A stretch of 64,000 nt of DNA from Paracoccus sp. MKU1 (GCF_001447385.1 NZ_LLWQ01000193.1:186001-250000), one strand, 5' to 3'; counted from the first letter of the stretch, positions 1-8,789 are shown. Numbers and translations are program-made. Notes: a model not told the origin generated them from the sequence alone.

Positions 1-171
1 AACGGCCTGTCGCTCTTGCAATTGTGGCGCGAGAACGACCAGAGCGCCTGGGCGCTGTTCCAGGTGGGCGACGCGGCGGCGGCCAAGGCTTACCTGGACG
101 GGGCGGCAGGGGTGTTCAACAGCCAGGCAGGCGTCTCGGCCACCGCCTTCCATTTCGTCGAGACCGCCTGA
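1..171 (+). CDS. C-terminal fragment of an unrecognised protein
   Basis: Frame 1 is open from the first base to a TGA at 169-171 and gives 56 residues beginning NGLSLLQLWREN and ending FHFVETA. The start lies outside the window. GC-rich third positions and the direct TGATG junction with the MAPEG gene support a real coding region. I do not recognise the family. It probably belongs to the transcription unit that continues into lpd. Confidence 0.6.
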   Translation, partial: NGLSLLQLWRENDQSAWALFQVGDAAAAKAYLDGAAGVFNSQAGVSATAFHFVETA

Positions 172-563
172 TGGCCGCCGAGACCACCGCCCTCGCCCTG
201 GCCGCGCTGCTGCAAGCCGTGCAGATCGGCCTGGCCGCCGCCTCGATGAACCGCGACGTCGGCGCGAAATGGAACGCCAGCCCGCGCGACCGCCAGCCGG
301 AATTCTCGGTCCTGACCGGCCGGCTGCGCCGCGCGGTGGACAACCATTTCGAGGGGCTGATCCTGTTCACCATCGCCGTCGTGCTGGTGGTGCTCTCGGA
401 TGCCGGCTCGGCCCTGACCGTGCTGTGCGCCTGGAGCTATCTGCTGGCGCGGCTGATCTATATTCCCGCCTATGCCTTTGGCTGGTCGCCCTGGCGCTCG
501 GCCATCTGGGCGGTGGGGTTCGTCGCCACGCTGGTGATGATCCTGACCACATTATTCACCTGA
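171..563 (+). CDS. MAPEG family membrane protein
   Basis: A 130-residue protein with about four hydrophobic segments (roughly residues 5-25, 60-78, 82-100 and 108-128). The layout and the N-terminal motif with MNRDVGAKWNASPRD followed by RLRRAVDNHFEG match the MAPEG superfamily (membrane-associated eicosanoid/glutathione metabolism-like proteins). Bacterial members of this type are functionally uncharacterised. The start ATG at 171 overlaps the preceding stop by one base, so translation is probably coupled. An upstream in-frame extension to base 24 is only an overlap with the previous gene. lpd follows after 50 nt, so co-transcription is plausible. Confidence 0.85.
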   Translation: MAAETTALALAALLQAVQIGLAAASMNRDVGAKWNASPRDRQPEFSVLTGRLRRAVDNHFEGLILFTIAVVLVVLSDAGSALTVLCAWSYLLARLIYIPAYAFGWSPWRSAIWAVGFVATLVMILTTLFT

Positions 564-613
564 ATCGAACGTTCGGCACCGCGAAAGGCGCCGCGAACTG
601 CAAGGAGACCTGA

Positions 614-2008
614 ATGTCCACCTATGACCTGATCGTGATCGGCGCCGGTCCCGGCGGCTATGTCTGCGCGATCCGCGCCGCCCAGCTGGGCCTGAAGGTC
701 GCCTGCGTCGAGGGTCGCGAGACGCTGGGCGGGACCTGCCTGAACGTCGGCTGCATCCCCTCGAAGGCGCTGCTGCACGCCAGCCACATGCTGCACGAGA
801 CGCATGAGAACTTCGAGAAGATGGGCCTGATCGGCGCCGCGCCCAAGGTCGACTGGCAGAAGATGCAGGGCTACAAGGCCGAGACGGTCGGCGGCAACAC
901 CAAGGGCATCGAGTTCCTGTTCAAGAAGAACAAGATCGACTGGCTCAAGGGCTGGGCCGAGATCGAGGGCGCGGGCCGGGTCAAGGTCGGCGACACCACC
1001 CATGAGACGAAGAACATCGTCATCGCCACCGGCTCGGAACCGGCCAGCCTGAAGGGGGTCGAGGTCGACAATGCCGCCGGCGTGGTGGTCGATTCGACCG
1101 GGGCGCTGTCGCTGCCGAAGATCCCCAAGTCGATGGTGGTGATCGGCGCCGGGGTCATCGGGCTGGAGCTGGGCTCGGTCTATGCACGCCTCGGCGCCCA
1201 GGTGACGGTGGTCGAATTCCTGGACGCCATCACTCCCGGCATGGACGGCGAGGTGCAGAAGCAGTTCCAGCGGATCCTGGCGAAACAGGGGCTGAAATTC
1301 GTCCTGGGCGCCGCCGTGCAGGAAGTCGAGGTCGAGAAGGGCAAGGCCGAGGTCAAATACAAGCTGCGCAAGGACGACAGCGCGCATGAGATCGAGGCGG
1401 AATGCGTGCTGGTCGCCACCGGCCGCCGCCCCTATATCGTCGGGCTGGGTCTGGACAAGATCGGCGTCGCGCTGACCGATCGCGGCTTCGTCCAGATCGA
1501 CGAACACTGGCAGACCAGCGTCAAGGGCATCTACGCCATCGGCGACGCGGTGCCGGGCCCGATGCTGGCCCACAAGGCCGAGGACGAGGGCATGGCGGTG
1601 GCCGAGGTCATCGCCGGCAAGCATGGCCATGTGAACTACGACGTGATCCCCGGCGTGATCTATACCACGCCCGAGGTCGCCTCGGTCGGCCTGACCGAAG
1701 AGGCCGCGAAGGAAAGCGGCCGCAAGGTCAAGGTCGGCAAGTTCCCCTTCATGGGCAATGCCCGCGCCAAAGCGCTGTTCCAGGCCGAGGGCTTCGTCAA
1801 GCTGATCGCCGATGCCGAGACCGACCGGGTCCTGGGCTGCCACATCATCGGCCCGAATGCGGGCGAGATGATCCACGAGGTCTGCGTGGCGATGGAATTC
1901 GGCGCCTCGGCCCAGGACATCGCGCTGACCTGCCACGCCCATCCGACATGCTCGGAAGCGGTGCGCGAGGCGGCGCTGGCCTGCGGCGACGGGGCCATCC
2001 ACGCCTGA
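614..2008 (+). CDS. lpd: Dihydrolipoyl dehydrogenase (E3)
   Basis: A 464-residue flavoprotein, the usual length. It reoxidises dihydrolipoamide of 2-oxoacid dehydrogenase complexes with NAD+. Visible features are the N-terminal FAD motif GAGPGG (residues 11-15 region), the redox disulfide C42-x4-C47 in [13 protein letters not shown], the NAD-binding GAGVIG near residue 180, the second FAD motif with [13 protein letters not shown] near 310, and the C-terminal catalytic H443/E448 pair in HAHPTCSE. An AAGGAG ribosome site precedes the ATG. The rest of the complex (probably odhAB/sucAB) would lie upstream of the window; that is inference. A strong terminator follows. Confidence 0.97.
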   Translation: MSTYDLIVIGAGPGGYVCAIRAAQLGLKVACVEGRETLGGTCLNVGCIPSKALLHASHMLHETHENFEKMGLIGAAPKVDWQKMQGYKAETVGGNTKGIEFLFKKNKIDWLKGWAEIEGAGRVKVGDTTHETKNIVIATGSEPASLKGVEVDNAAGVVVDSTGALSLPKIPKSMVVIGAGVIGLELGSVYARLGAQVTVVEFLDAITPGMDGEVQKQFQRILAKQGLKFVLGAAVQEVEVEKGKAEVKYKLRKDDSAHEIEAECVLVATGRRPYIVGLGLDKIGVALTDRGFVQIDEHWQTSVKGIYAIGDAVPGPMLAHKAEDEGMAVAEVIAGKHGHVNYDVIPGVIYTTPEVASVGLTEEAAKESGRKVKVGKFPFMGNARAKALFQAEGFVKLIADAETDRVLGCHIIGPNAGEMIHEVCVAMEFGASAQDIALTCHAHPTCSEAVREAALACGDGAIHA

Positions 2009-2060
2009 TCGGCGGATCCCCACCGAAACCGCCGCTGCGTTGCGGCGATAATCCGCCGAC

Positions 2061-2092
2061 GGGCCGCCCAGAACCGGGCGGCCCTTTCTTTT
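2061..2092 (+). terminator. Rho-independent terminator after lpd
   Basis: A perfect 9-bp stem GGGCCGCCC (2061-2069) / GGGCGGCCC (2076-2084) with loop AGAACC, followed by TTTCTTTT. It ends the lpd transcript before the lytic transglycosylase gene. Confidence 0.85.
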
Positions 2093-2154
2093 GCATTCCC
2101 CGACTCTGGCGGCTGTGGCTAATCCTTCGGGCAATGAAAAGCCAAGGGGCAGTC

Positions 2155-2649
2155 ATGAAATCCATTATCGCACTGTTGGCGCTGAGCGGCGTTCTGGCTG
2201 TCAGCGCCTGCGGCGACAATCGGGTCGATCCCGACCGCCGCTATCTGGTCGAACCCCGCGCCTCGGCGGCCCAGGTCGCCGCGCTGCATCCGAACGAGAC
2301 GCCGGAACTGCGCCGGCTCATCGACAAATACGCCGCGGAATACGACGTGCCGGTCGATCTGGTGCAGCGCGTCATCATCCGCGAATCGACTCATCGCCCC
2401 GGCGCCCGCAACGGCCCCTATTACGGGCTGATGCAGATCCTGCCCGCCACCGCGCGCGGCATGGGCTATCGCGGCTCGGCCGCAGGCCTTCTGGATGCCG
2501 AGACCAACCTGAAATACGGCGTCAAATACCTGCGCGGTGCCTATATGGTCGCCGACGGCAACAAGGATGCCGCGGTGAAATGGTATGCCCGCGGCTATTA
2601 CTACGAGGCCAAGCGCAAGGGCCTGCTGCAAGCCACCGGCCTGCGCTGA
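2155..2649 (+). CDS. Lytic transglycosylase-like lipoprotein (SLT domain)
   Basis: A 164-residue protein. The N-terminus has a short basic stretch, a hydrophobic segment and a likely lipobox ending at Cys19 (VSAC), so it should be a membrane-anchored lipoprotein. The body matches the soluble lytic transglycosylase fold, with catalytic Glu77 in IIRES, then GLMQI (91-95), LLDAETNLKYGVKYL, and a final helix rich in Tyr. It would cleave peptidoglycan glycan strands in the periplasm. I chose the ATG at 2155 because AAGGGGC lies at the right distance; ATG 2134 is possible. The gene is flanked by terminators on both sides and so is monocistronic. Confidence 0.88.
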   Translation: MKSIIALLALSGVLAVSACGDNRVDPDRRYLVEPRASAAQVAALHPNETPELRRLIDKYAAEYDVPVDLVQRVIIRESTHRPGARNGPYYGLMQILPATARGMGYRGSAAGLLDAETNLKYGVKYLRGAYMVADGNKDAAVKWYARGYYYEAKRKGLLQATGLR

Positions 2650-2671
2650 GGCGAGGGACAGCCGATCGCGG

Positions 2672-2694
2672 GGGCGGCCTTCGGGCCGCCCTTT
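2672..2694. terminator. Bidirectional-type terminator between convergent genes
   Basis: An 8-bp perfect stem GGGCGGCC / GGCCGCCC with a UUCG tetraloop, followed by TTT on the plus strand. It lies between the lytic transglycosylase gene and the convergent GNAT gene and could serve the plus strand mainly. Confidence 0.75.
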
Positions 2695-2697
2695 GCA

Positions 2698-3138
2698 TTA
2701 CAGCTTGCGGCTGTAGCGGATGAAGGGCGACTTCTGCCCCACCCGGTCATAGAGCATGCGGCCGGGATAGTTGTCCTCGGCCGTCAGCCAATAGACGGCG
2801 GGGATGCCGGCCCGGTCGGCCTCGGCATAGACGCCTTCGATCAGGGCGCGGGCGATGCCCCGGCCGCGGGCCTCGGGAGCGGTGAACAGGTCCTGCAAAT
2901 AGCAGACCCCTTCGTCGCGCCACAGATTCGGGTGAAAGACGTAATGCGTCAGGCCCAGCAGCCGCCCGTCCGCCTCGGCCACCAGCCCGTGGAAGTCGCG
3001 CGGATCGCCCGCCATCAGCCGGGCAAAGGCCCGGTCGTAAAAGGACGGCGGCCGGTCCTCGAAACCGTAAAAGGCCTGATAGCCCTCATAGAGCCGCTGC
3101 CAACCCTTGCGATCCTCGGGACGCAGGGCGCGGATCAT
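2698..3138 (-). CDS. GNAT family N-acetyltransferase
   Basis: A 146-residue single-domain acetyltransferase. The acetyl-CoA loop RGRGIA (residues 91-96) follows the beta-strand YLQDLFTAPEA, and the C-terminal part has the usual AEDNYPGRMLYDRVG motif, where the aromatic residue of the last helix helps bind CoA. The substrate is not predictable. Its ATG overlaps the end of the MoxR gene by 4 nt (ATGA), so the pair is translationally coupled and the GNAT follows the ATPase. Confidence 0.88.
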   Translation of the reverse strand: MIRALRPEDRKGWQRLYEGYQAFYGFEDRPPSFYDRAFARLMAGDPRDFHGLVAEADGRLLGLTHYVFHPNLWRDEGVCYLQDLFTAPEARGRGIARALIEGVYAEADRAGIPAVYWLTAEDNYPGRMLYDRVGQKSPFIRYSRKL

Positions 3139-3974
3139 CGCTGTCGCCGCGCCATGAAGGCCAGCCGCTCGAACAGCGCCACGTCCTGCTCGTTCTTGAG
3201 CAGCGCGCCGTGCAGCTTGGGCAGCATCTCGCCGGCCGGGCGCCGCAGGTCCTCGGGCGACAGGTCCTCGGCCAGGATCAGCTTGAGCCAGTCCAGCAGT
3301 TCGCTGGTCGAGGGCTTCTTCTTCAGCCCCTGCACCTCGCGCAGCTCAAGGAACTGGCTCAGCGCCTCGTCCAGGATGCGGCGCTTCAGGCCGGGATAAT
3401 GTACCTCGACGATGCGCTTCAGCGTCTCGGCATCGGGGAAACGGATATAGTGGAAGAAGCAGCGGCGCAGAAAGGCGTCCGGCAGTTCCTTTTCGTTGTT
3501 CGAGGTGATGATGACCACCGGCCGGTGCCGCGCCTGCACCGTCTCGCCGGTCTCGTAGACATGGAACTCCATGCGGTCCAGCTCTTGCAGCAGGTCGTTC
3601 GGAAACTCGATATCGGCCTTGTCGATCTCGTCGATCAGCAGCACGACCTTGCCCGGCGCCTCGAAGGCCTGCCACAGCTTGCCCTTGCGGATATAGTTCG
3701 CGATATCGTGAACCCGCGCGTCGCCCAGCTGGCTGTCGCGCAGCCGCGACACGGCGTCGTATTCGTAAAGCCCCTGCTGCGCGCGGGTGGTCGATTTCAC
3801 GTTCCATTCAACGATGGGCAGGTCCAGGCTGGCGGCCACCTGCCGCGCCAGCTCGGTCTTGCCGGTGCCCGGCTCGCCCTTGACCAGCAGGGGGCGTTCC
3901 AGCGTGATCGCCGCATTGACGGCCATCGCCAGATCGGGGGGCGCCACATAGGTTTCGGTCGAGGAAAACTGCAT
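3135..3974 (-). CDS. MoxR-type AAA+ ATPase
   Basis: A 279-residue AAA+ ATPase. Walker A is GEPGTGKT (33-40), Walker B LLIDEID (112-118), sensor 1 ITSNNEKE near 156, and an arginine-rich AFLRRC segment follows. MoxR ATPases work as chaperone-like rings that usually pair with a von Willebrand A (CoxE-type) partner to activate metalloenzymes. Here the coupled downstream gene is a GNAT instead, and no VWA gene lies nearby in the window. The divergent gap to dksA (160 nt) should hold the promoter. Confidence 0.92.
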   Translation of the reverse strand: MQFSSTETYVAPPDLAMAVNAAITLERPLLVKGEPGTGKTELARQVAASLDLPIVEWNVKSTTRAQQGLYEYDAVSRLRDSQLGDARVHDIANYIRKGKLWQAFEAPGKVVLLIDEIDKADIEFPNDLLQELDRMEFHVYETGETVQARHRPVVIITSNNEKELPDAFLRRCFFHYIRFPDAETLKRIVEVHYPGLKRRILDEALSQFLELREVQGLKKKPSTSELLDWLKLILAEDLSPEDLRRPAGEMLPKLHGALLKNEQDVALFERLAFMARRQR

Positions 3975-4134
3975 CCGCCTGTCCTTTGCGCAATCTGCGC
4001 GACCCTAGCCAGCAGCAGGCGGCTTCGCAAGCCGCAGACAAAACCTGACGGAATGGCCTAGTGACAATTGGTCTGCCATACTTTATGCGGGCGCCAAGGA
4101 TCGGGCATCCAGTCGCCCGGCTCCCGGAGGAACG

Positions 4135-4557
4135 ATGAAAGCCCAGACCTTTCTGCCCGAAGATTATCGCCCCGCCGAAGACGAACCTTTCATGAACGAG
4201 CGGCAACTCGAGTATTTCCGCCGCAAGCTGATTGCATGGAAACAGGAGTTGCTCGACCAGTCCGCCGAGACATTGGAAGGCTTGCAGGACAGCGCCCGCA
4301 ACGTGCCGGACCTGGCCGACCGCGCCTCCGAGGAAACCGACCGCTCGCTGGAACTGCGCACCCGCGACCGCCAGCGCAAGCTGGTCGCCAAGATCGACGC
4401 GGCGCTGCGCCGCATCGAGACCGGCGAATACGGCTATTGCGAGATGACGGGCGAGCCGATCAGCCTCAAGCGGCTGGACGCGCGGCCCATCGCCACCATG
4501 ACGCTGGAGGCGCAGGAGCGCCACGAGCGGCGCGAACGCGTGCATCGCGACGACTGA
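4135..4557 (+). CDS. dksA: DksA-type RNA polymerase-binding regulator
   Basis: A 140-residue protein of the DksA/TraR family, which binds the secondary channel of RNA polymerase and with ppGpp reprograms rRNA and amino-acid promoters. The coiled coil spans about 22-95; its tip keeps the key Asp62 and Ala64 (ADRA in DLADRASEE). The zinc finger is degenerate. Of the four cysteines of the E. coli protein only Cys102 (YCEMTGEP) remains; the CxxC partner is Thr105 and the second pair is absent. Such low-cysteine forms occur in other alphaproteobacteria. Single gene with its own upstream region. Confidence 0.93.
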   Translation: MKAQTFLPEDYRPAEDEPFMNERQLEYFRRKLIAWKQELLDQSAETLEGLQDSARNVPDLADRASEETDRSLELRTRDRQRKLVAKIDAALRRIETGEYGYCEMTGEPISLKRLDARPIATMTLEAQERHERRERVHRDD

Positions 4558-4597
4558 GCCCGCAGCCGCCCCGGCGTCGCAAACCGAGGGAGCAAGC

Positions 4598-5176
4598 ATG
4601 CCGGATACAGCCTTGAAACCCGTGATGATCCTGTTTCTGGACAGGTTCGCGGATTGGGAAACCCCGCTGATCTCCGGGATCGGCGGGGATTTCTATGGGC
4701 TGACGGTCCGCCACGTCACACCGGGCGGCGGCGCGATCCGCTCGATGGGCGGGCTGTCGGTGACCGGGCTCGAGGATGCGGTGCCGCGCGAGGACGAGGT
4801 CATCGTTCTCTGTGGCGGCGAAAGCTGGACCCGCGACCAGGCTCCCGAGCTGGGCGAGATGCTGCGCGCGGCGCATGGCCGCGGCCAGACCGTCGCCGGG
4901 ATCTGCGCCGCCACGCTGGCGCTCGGCCGTGCCGGGCTGCTGGACGGGCGGGAGCACACGTCGAACGGGCTCGACTTCCTGCGCCACTGGCTGCCCGGCT
5001 ATGCCGCGACCGGACATTACCGAGACGTGCCGCATGCCGTGGCCGATGGCGGCATCATCACCGCGCCCGGCACCGCGCCGGTGACCTTCGCCGCCGAGGT
5101 GCTGCGCGCCGCCGGCCTGCCGCCGGACAAATTGGACGAATTCCTCGCCATCGCCAGCGCCGAGGTGCGCCGCTGA
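4598..5176 (+). CDS. DJ-1/PfpI family protein
   Basis: A 192-residue DJ-1/PfpI (class I glutamine amidotransferase-like) protein. The nucleophile elbow is AGIC with Cys103; the early acidic segment FADWETP (17-23) and a second Cys at 72 fit the family. Members act as proteases, chaperones, glyoxalases, isonitrile hydratases or transcription regulators. No AraC DNA-binding domain is attached here, so an enzyme is more likely. It is preceded by GAGGGAG and overlaps the next gene by 4 nt, so it is probably co-translated with the FAD monooxygenase. Confidence 0.85.
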   Translation: MPDTALKPVMILFLDRFADWETPLISGIGGDFYGLTVRHVTPGGGAIRSMGGLSVTGLEDAVPREDEVIVLCGGESWTRDQAPELGEMLRAAHGRGQTVAGICAATLALGRAGLLDGREHTSNGLDFLRHWLPGYAATGHYRDVPHAVADGGIITAPGTAPVTFAAEVLRAAGLPPDKLDEFLAIASAEVRR

Positions 5177-6285
5177 CCCGCCCGCCCGTCACCATCATCG
5201 GCGCCGGCATCGCCGGCCTGACCGCCGCCTGCGCGCTGGCGCAGCGCGGCTTTGCCGTGACGGTGCTGGAACGCGCCGGCGCGCTGCGCGAGGTCGGCGC
5301 GGGCTTGCAGATCTCGCCCAATGCGGTGCGGGTGATCGAGGCGCTGGGGCTGTGGCCGCATTTCGAGGCGATCTCGGTGCCCTCGCAGCGGGTCGAGCTG
5401 CGCGATTCCGCCGGCCGGTCGGTCGCGGTGCTGGATCTGGCCCGGCATCGCCCGCAGGATCGCTTTCGCCTCGTGCATCGCGCCCGGCTGGTCGCCCTGC
5501 TCGAGGCCGCGGCGCGCGAGGCCGGCGCCCGGATCGAGCTGGGCCATGAGGTCCAGGACCTGCCCGACCTGCCGCTGCTGATCGGCGCCGACGGGGTGAA
5601 AAGCCGCCTGCGCCCGGTGCTGAACGGCACCGAGCCCCCCTTCTTCACCGGCCAGACCGCATGGCGGGCGCTGATTCCGGCCGAACCCGATGCCGCGCCG
5701 GCGGTGCAGGTCTTCATGGGGCCGGGCCGGCATCTGGTCAGCTATCCGCTGGGCCAGGGCCAGCGCAATATCGTCGCCGTGGTCGAGCGCCCGGACTGGC
5801 ACGAGGAAGGCTGGTCGATCCCCGGCGACCCGGCCGAGCTGCGTGCCACCTTCGCCCGTTTCGGCGGCCCGGTGCCCGGCTGGCTGGAACAGGTCGGCGA
5901 GGTCGGCATCTGGGGCCTTCACCGCCACCCGGTCGCCGCGCATTGGCAGGACGGCAAGCACGCGCTGATCGGCGATGCGGCGCATCCCACCCTGCCCTTC
6001 ATGGCGCAGGGCGCTGTCATGGCGATCGAGGATGCCTGGGTGCTGGCCGCCTGCCTTGATGCCGCTCCGGACCAAGACACCGCGCTGGCGCGCTTCCAGT
6101 CCCTGCGCCAGCCGCGCTGCCAGCGCATCGTCGAGGCGGCCAATGCCAATGCCCGCAACTACCACCTGCGCGGCCCGACCCGCGCCGTCGCCCATGCCGG
6201 GCTGCGGGCCGTCTCGCGCCTGGCCCCGACCCGGCTGATCGAACGCTTCGCCTGGCTCTACGACCACGACCCGACGACCCTCTAG
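5173..6285 (+). CDS. FAD-dependent monooxygenase (salicylate hydroxylase-like), CTG start
   Basis: About 370 residues of a group A flavoprotein monooxygenase. The dinucleotide-binding GAGIAG lies at residues 10-15 and the second FAD motif LIGDAAHP near 265-272, followed by MAQGAVMAIEDA. The substrate is unknown; aromatic hydroxylation is typical. No ATG, GTG or TTG occurs near the N-terminus in this frame. The only sensible start is CTG at 5173, which overlaps the previous TGA as CTGA and has GAGG at 5162-5165. The frame stays open upstream to 4654, but that stretch is shadow of the DJ-1 gene. Nothing in the sequence shows the regulator. Confidence 0.88.
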   Translation: MTRPPVTIIGAGIAGLTAACALAQRGFAVTVLERAGALREVGAGLQISPNAVRVIEALGLWPHFEAISVPSQRVELRDSAGRSVAVLDLARHRPQDRFRLVHRARLVALLEAAAREAGARIELGHEVQDLPDLPLLIGADGVKSRLRPVLNGTEPPFFTGQTAWRALIPAEPDAAPAVQVFMGPGRHLVSYPLGQGQRNIVAVVERPDWHEEGWSIPGDPAELRATFARFGGPVPGWLEQVGEVGIWGLHRHPVAAHWQDGKHALIGDAAHPTLPFMAQGAVMAIEDAWVLAACLDAAPDQDTALARFQSLRQPRCQRIVEAANANARNYHLRGPTRAVAHAGLRAVSRLAPTRLIERFAWLYDHDPTTL

Positions 6286-6299
6286 CCGGGCGTCCGAAC

Positions 6300-6430
6300 T
6301 TCTCTGTTCCCCAAATATTCATGTGACCGCGCCAGCGTCGCTGCCGCATGAGTATTTGGAAAACGGTGAAAACGCCGGGCCACGCCCGCGCAGCACGCCC
6401 GCGCCCGTTACCGTTTTCCAAATACTCATG
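6300..6430. repeat. Cluster of three copies of the dispersed AGTATTTGG element
   Basis: Copy 1, reverse, is at 6300-6323; copy 2, forward, at 6347-6373; copy 3, reverse, at 6404-6430. Copies 2 and 3 form a perfect 21-bp inverted repeat (6347-6367 with 6410-6430) around a 42-nt GC-rich spacer. The cluster fills the gap between two convergent genes (FAD monooxygenase and glmM) and may act as a transcript end or mRNA-stabilising hairpin. Confidence 0.8.
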
Positions 6431-6463
6431 CCGACGCCGCCACCGGCGCGACGCCTCAGACGG

Positions 6464-7807
6464 TCAGGCTGCTCGCTCAACCGCCGCAACGATATCGTCG
6501 ACCACCTCGCGCAGCACGGTCTCGTCCTCGGCCTCGGCCATGACCCGGATCAACGGCTCGGTGCCGGACTTGCGGATCAGCACCCGGCCGCAGCCGTTCA
6601 GTCGCGCCTCGGCACGGGCAATCTCGGCCTTGACGGCGTCGACCGACAGCGGATCGGCCCCGGCGGCATAGCGCACGTTCTTCAGCAATTGCGGCACCGG
6701 CTCGAACTGCGCCACCAGTTCCGAGGCGCGCCTGCCGCTATCCGCCAGCGCCGCCAGGAATTGCAGGCTGGCGATCAGCCCGTCGCCGGTGGTGGCGTAA
6801 TCGGTCATCACGATATGGCCCGACTGCTCGCCGCCCAGGTTGAAGCCGGCGCCGCGCATCCGCTCGACCACATAGCGGTCGCCGACGGCGGTGCGCTCCA
6901 GCCGCAGCCCACGACCTTGCAGGAAGCGTTCAAGGCCCAGGTTCGACATCACCGTCGCCACCAGCGCCCCGCCGCGCAGCCGGCCCTGCGCCGCCCAGCG
7001 GTCGGCCAGCAGCGCCATGATCTGGTCGCCATCGGCCACCTGGCCCTTTTCGTCCACGATCATCACCCGGTCGGCATCGCCGTCCAGGCTGATGCCCATA
7101 TCGGCGCCATGCTCCAGCACCGCGCGGGCACAGGCCTCGGGATGGGTCGAGCCGAGCCCGTCGTTGATGTTGTGGCCGTTCGGGGAAACGCCCAGCGGAA
7201 TCACCTCGGCCCCCAGCTCCCACAGCACGTCCGGGGCGGCGCGATAGGCGGCGCCGTTGGCGCAATCCACCACCACCTTCAGCCCCTCGAGCCGCTGGCC
7301 GGCCGGGAAGGTGGTCTTGGCATATTCGACATAGCGACCGCGACCGTCGTCGATGCGCTTGGCACGGCCGATGTTCTGCGGCTGCGCCGGGGTGATCTCT
7401 CCGGCGACGATGGCTTCGATCTCGGCCTCGGCCTCGTCGGACAGCTTGAAACCGTCCGGGCCGAAGAACTTGATGCCGTTGTCCTGCGCCGGGTTGTGGC
7501 TGGCCGAGATCATGATGCCCACATCCGCCCGCATCGAGCGGGTCAGGTAGCCCACCGCCGGCGTCGGCACCGGACCCAGCAGCAGCACGTTCATGCCGGT
7601 CGAGGTCAGCCCGGCGGTCAGCGCATTCTCCAGCATGTAGCCCGACAGGCGGGTGTCCTTGCCGATGACGACGCGGTGGTGATCCTCGCCGTTGCGGCGG
7701 AAATAGCGGCCGGCGGCGGCACCCAGGCGCAGCGCCATCTCGGCCGTCATCGGATGGGTGTTGGCGCGGCCCCTGACGCCGTCGGTGCCGAAAAGTTTCC
7801 TGCTCAT
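6464..7807 (-). CDS. glmM: Phosphoglucosamine mutase
   Basis: A 447-residue protein, the normal length. It converts glucosamine-6-phosphate to glucosamine-1-phosphate on the way to UDP-GlcNAc for peptidoglycan and LPS. Seen are the start [13 protein letters not shown], the phosphoserine loop SASHNP (residues 101-106, active Ser next to His), the metal-binding DGDADR near 243-248 and the C-terminal phosphate loop [12 protein letters not shown]. It follows folP by 10 nt, the same folP-glmM order as in many proteobacteria. Confidence 0.97.
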   Translation of the reverse strand: MSRKLFGTDGVRGRANTHPMTAEMALRLGAAAGRYFRRNGEDHHRVVIGKDTRLSGYMLENALTAGLTSTGMNVLLLGPVPTPAVGYLTRSMRADVGIMISASHNPAQDNGIKFFGPDGFKLSDEAEAEIEAIVAGEITPAQPQNIGRAKRIDDGRGRYVEYAKTTFPAGQRLEGLKVVVDCANGAAYRAAPDVLWELGAEVIPLGVSPNGHNINDGLGSTHPEACARAVLEHGADMGISLDGDADRVMIVDEKGQVADGDQIMALLADRWAAQGRLRGGALVATVMSNLGLERFLQGRGLRLERTAVGDRYVVERMRGAGFNLGGEQSGHIVMTDYATTGDGLIASLQFLAALADSGRRASELVAQFEPVPQLLKNVRYAAGADPLSVDAVKAEIARAEARLNGCGRVLIRKSGTEPLIRVMAEAEDETVLREVVDDIVAAVERAA

Positions 7808-7817
7808 CTTGCCCCGC

Positions 7818-8789
7818 TCAACTCGTTTCTGTGGTCACGGCCCGCCAGAGGGCGAGACCCTGCCGTGTTTCCGCCACGTCATGGACGCGGTGGATCTGTA
7901 TGCCCTGCGCGATCCCCGCCAGCGTCAGCGCCAGCGTGCCCGCCACCCGATCCGCCGGATGCTCGGCCCCGCCAATGCTGCCGATGAACCGCTTGCGCGA
8001 CACCCCCAGCAGCACGGCGCAACCCAGCCCGTGATAGACCGAGATCCGCCGCAGGATCGCCAGATTATGCTCCTGGGTCTTGCCGAAACCAATGCCCGGA
8101 TCGATCACGATCCTGTCGCGGGGGATCCCCGCCGTCTCGGCCCGCGCGACGCGCTCGGCCAGCGCGTCATAGACGTCCAGCAGCACATCGCCATAGGTCG
8201 GGTTGTCCTGCATGGTCTCGGGGATGCCCTGGGCGTGCATCAGGCAGACCGGCACGCCCGCCGCGGCCACCGTCCCGGCCATGGCCGGGTCGAAGTCGAA
8301 GCCCGAGACATCGTTGACCAGCCCCGCCCCGGCCGCGATGGCGGCCCGCGCCACCTCGGCCTTGCGGGTATCGACCGAGACCGCTGCCAGACCCCGCACC
8401 GCCGCGATGGCCGGGGTCACGCGGGCGATTTCCTCGGCCACCGGCACCTCGCGCGCACCGGGCCGGGTCGATTCGCCGCCGATGTCGAGGATCTCGGCCC
8501 CCTGCCCGGCCAGCAGCCGCGCCTGCTCGGCCCCGTCATAGCGGCCGCCATCCGAGAAACTGTCGGGCGTGGCATTGACGATGCCCATGATGCGCGGCCG
8601 GTCCAGGGCGAGGCCCAGCAGCGGCGCGCGGGGCGCGGTCAGCGCCGCCAGCACCGCGTCGGGGGCGCTATCCACCACGCGCGGCGCGGCGCCGCGGCGC
8701 AGAAGCTCGAATTGCGAAAAGCGCACCCAGCCGCCGGCAAGCTGCCAGCGGCCCGTCTCACAGGGAATCGGGCGATAGTAATCGGTCAT
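7818..8789 (-). CDS. folP: Dihydropteroate synthase
   Basis: A 323-residue protein that condenses p-aminobenzoate with dihydropterin pyrophosphate in folate synthesis. The signature [14 protein letters not shown] lies at 69-82, [10 protein letters not shown] at 103-112, and the C-terminal GVSRKRFIG phosphate loop is present. About 65 residues precede the catalytic domain, which is longer than in E. coli. I chose the ATG at 8787-8789; an ATG at 8823-8825, 9 nt after the folB stop, adds 12 residues and cannot be excluded. Cluster folB-folP-glmM. Confidence 0.95.
   Translation of the reverse strand: MTDYYRPIPCETGRWQLAGGWVRFSQFELLRRGAAPRVVDSAPDAVLAALTAPRAPLLGLALDRPRIMGIVNATPDSFSDGGRYDGAEQARLLAGQGAEILDIGGESTRPGAREVPVAEEIARVTPAIAAVRGLAAVSVDTRKAEVARAAIAAGAGLVNDVSGFDFDPAMAGTVAAAGVPVCLMHAQGIPETMQDNPTYGDVLLDVYDALAERVARAETAGIPRDRIVIDPGIGFGKTQEHNLAILRRISVYHGLGCAVLLGVSRKRFIGSIGGAEHPADRVAGTLALTLAGIAQGIQIHRVHDVAETRQGLALWRAVTTETS

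Noticed and set aside
470..2134. 554-codon minus-strand open frame opposite lpd
   Set aside because: Antisense shadow with His/Asp/Gly-rich low-information sequence.
4654..5172. Apparent N-terminal extension of the FAD monooxygenase
   Set aside because: It is an alternative frame of the DJ-1 gene; the monooxygenase fold starts right after the CTG at 5173.
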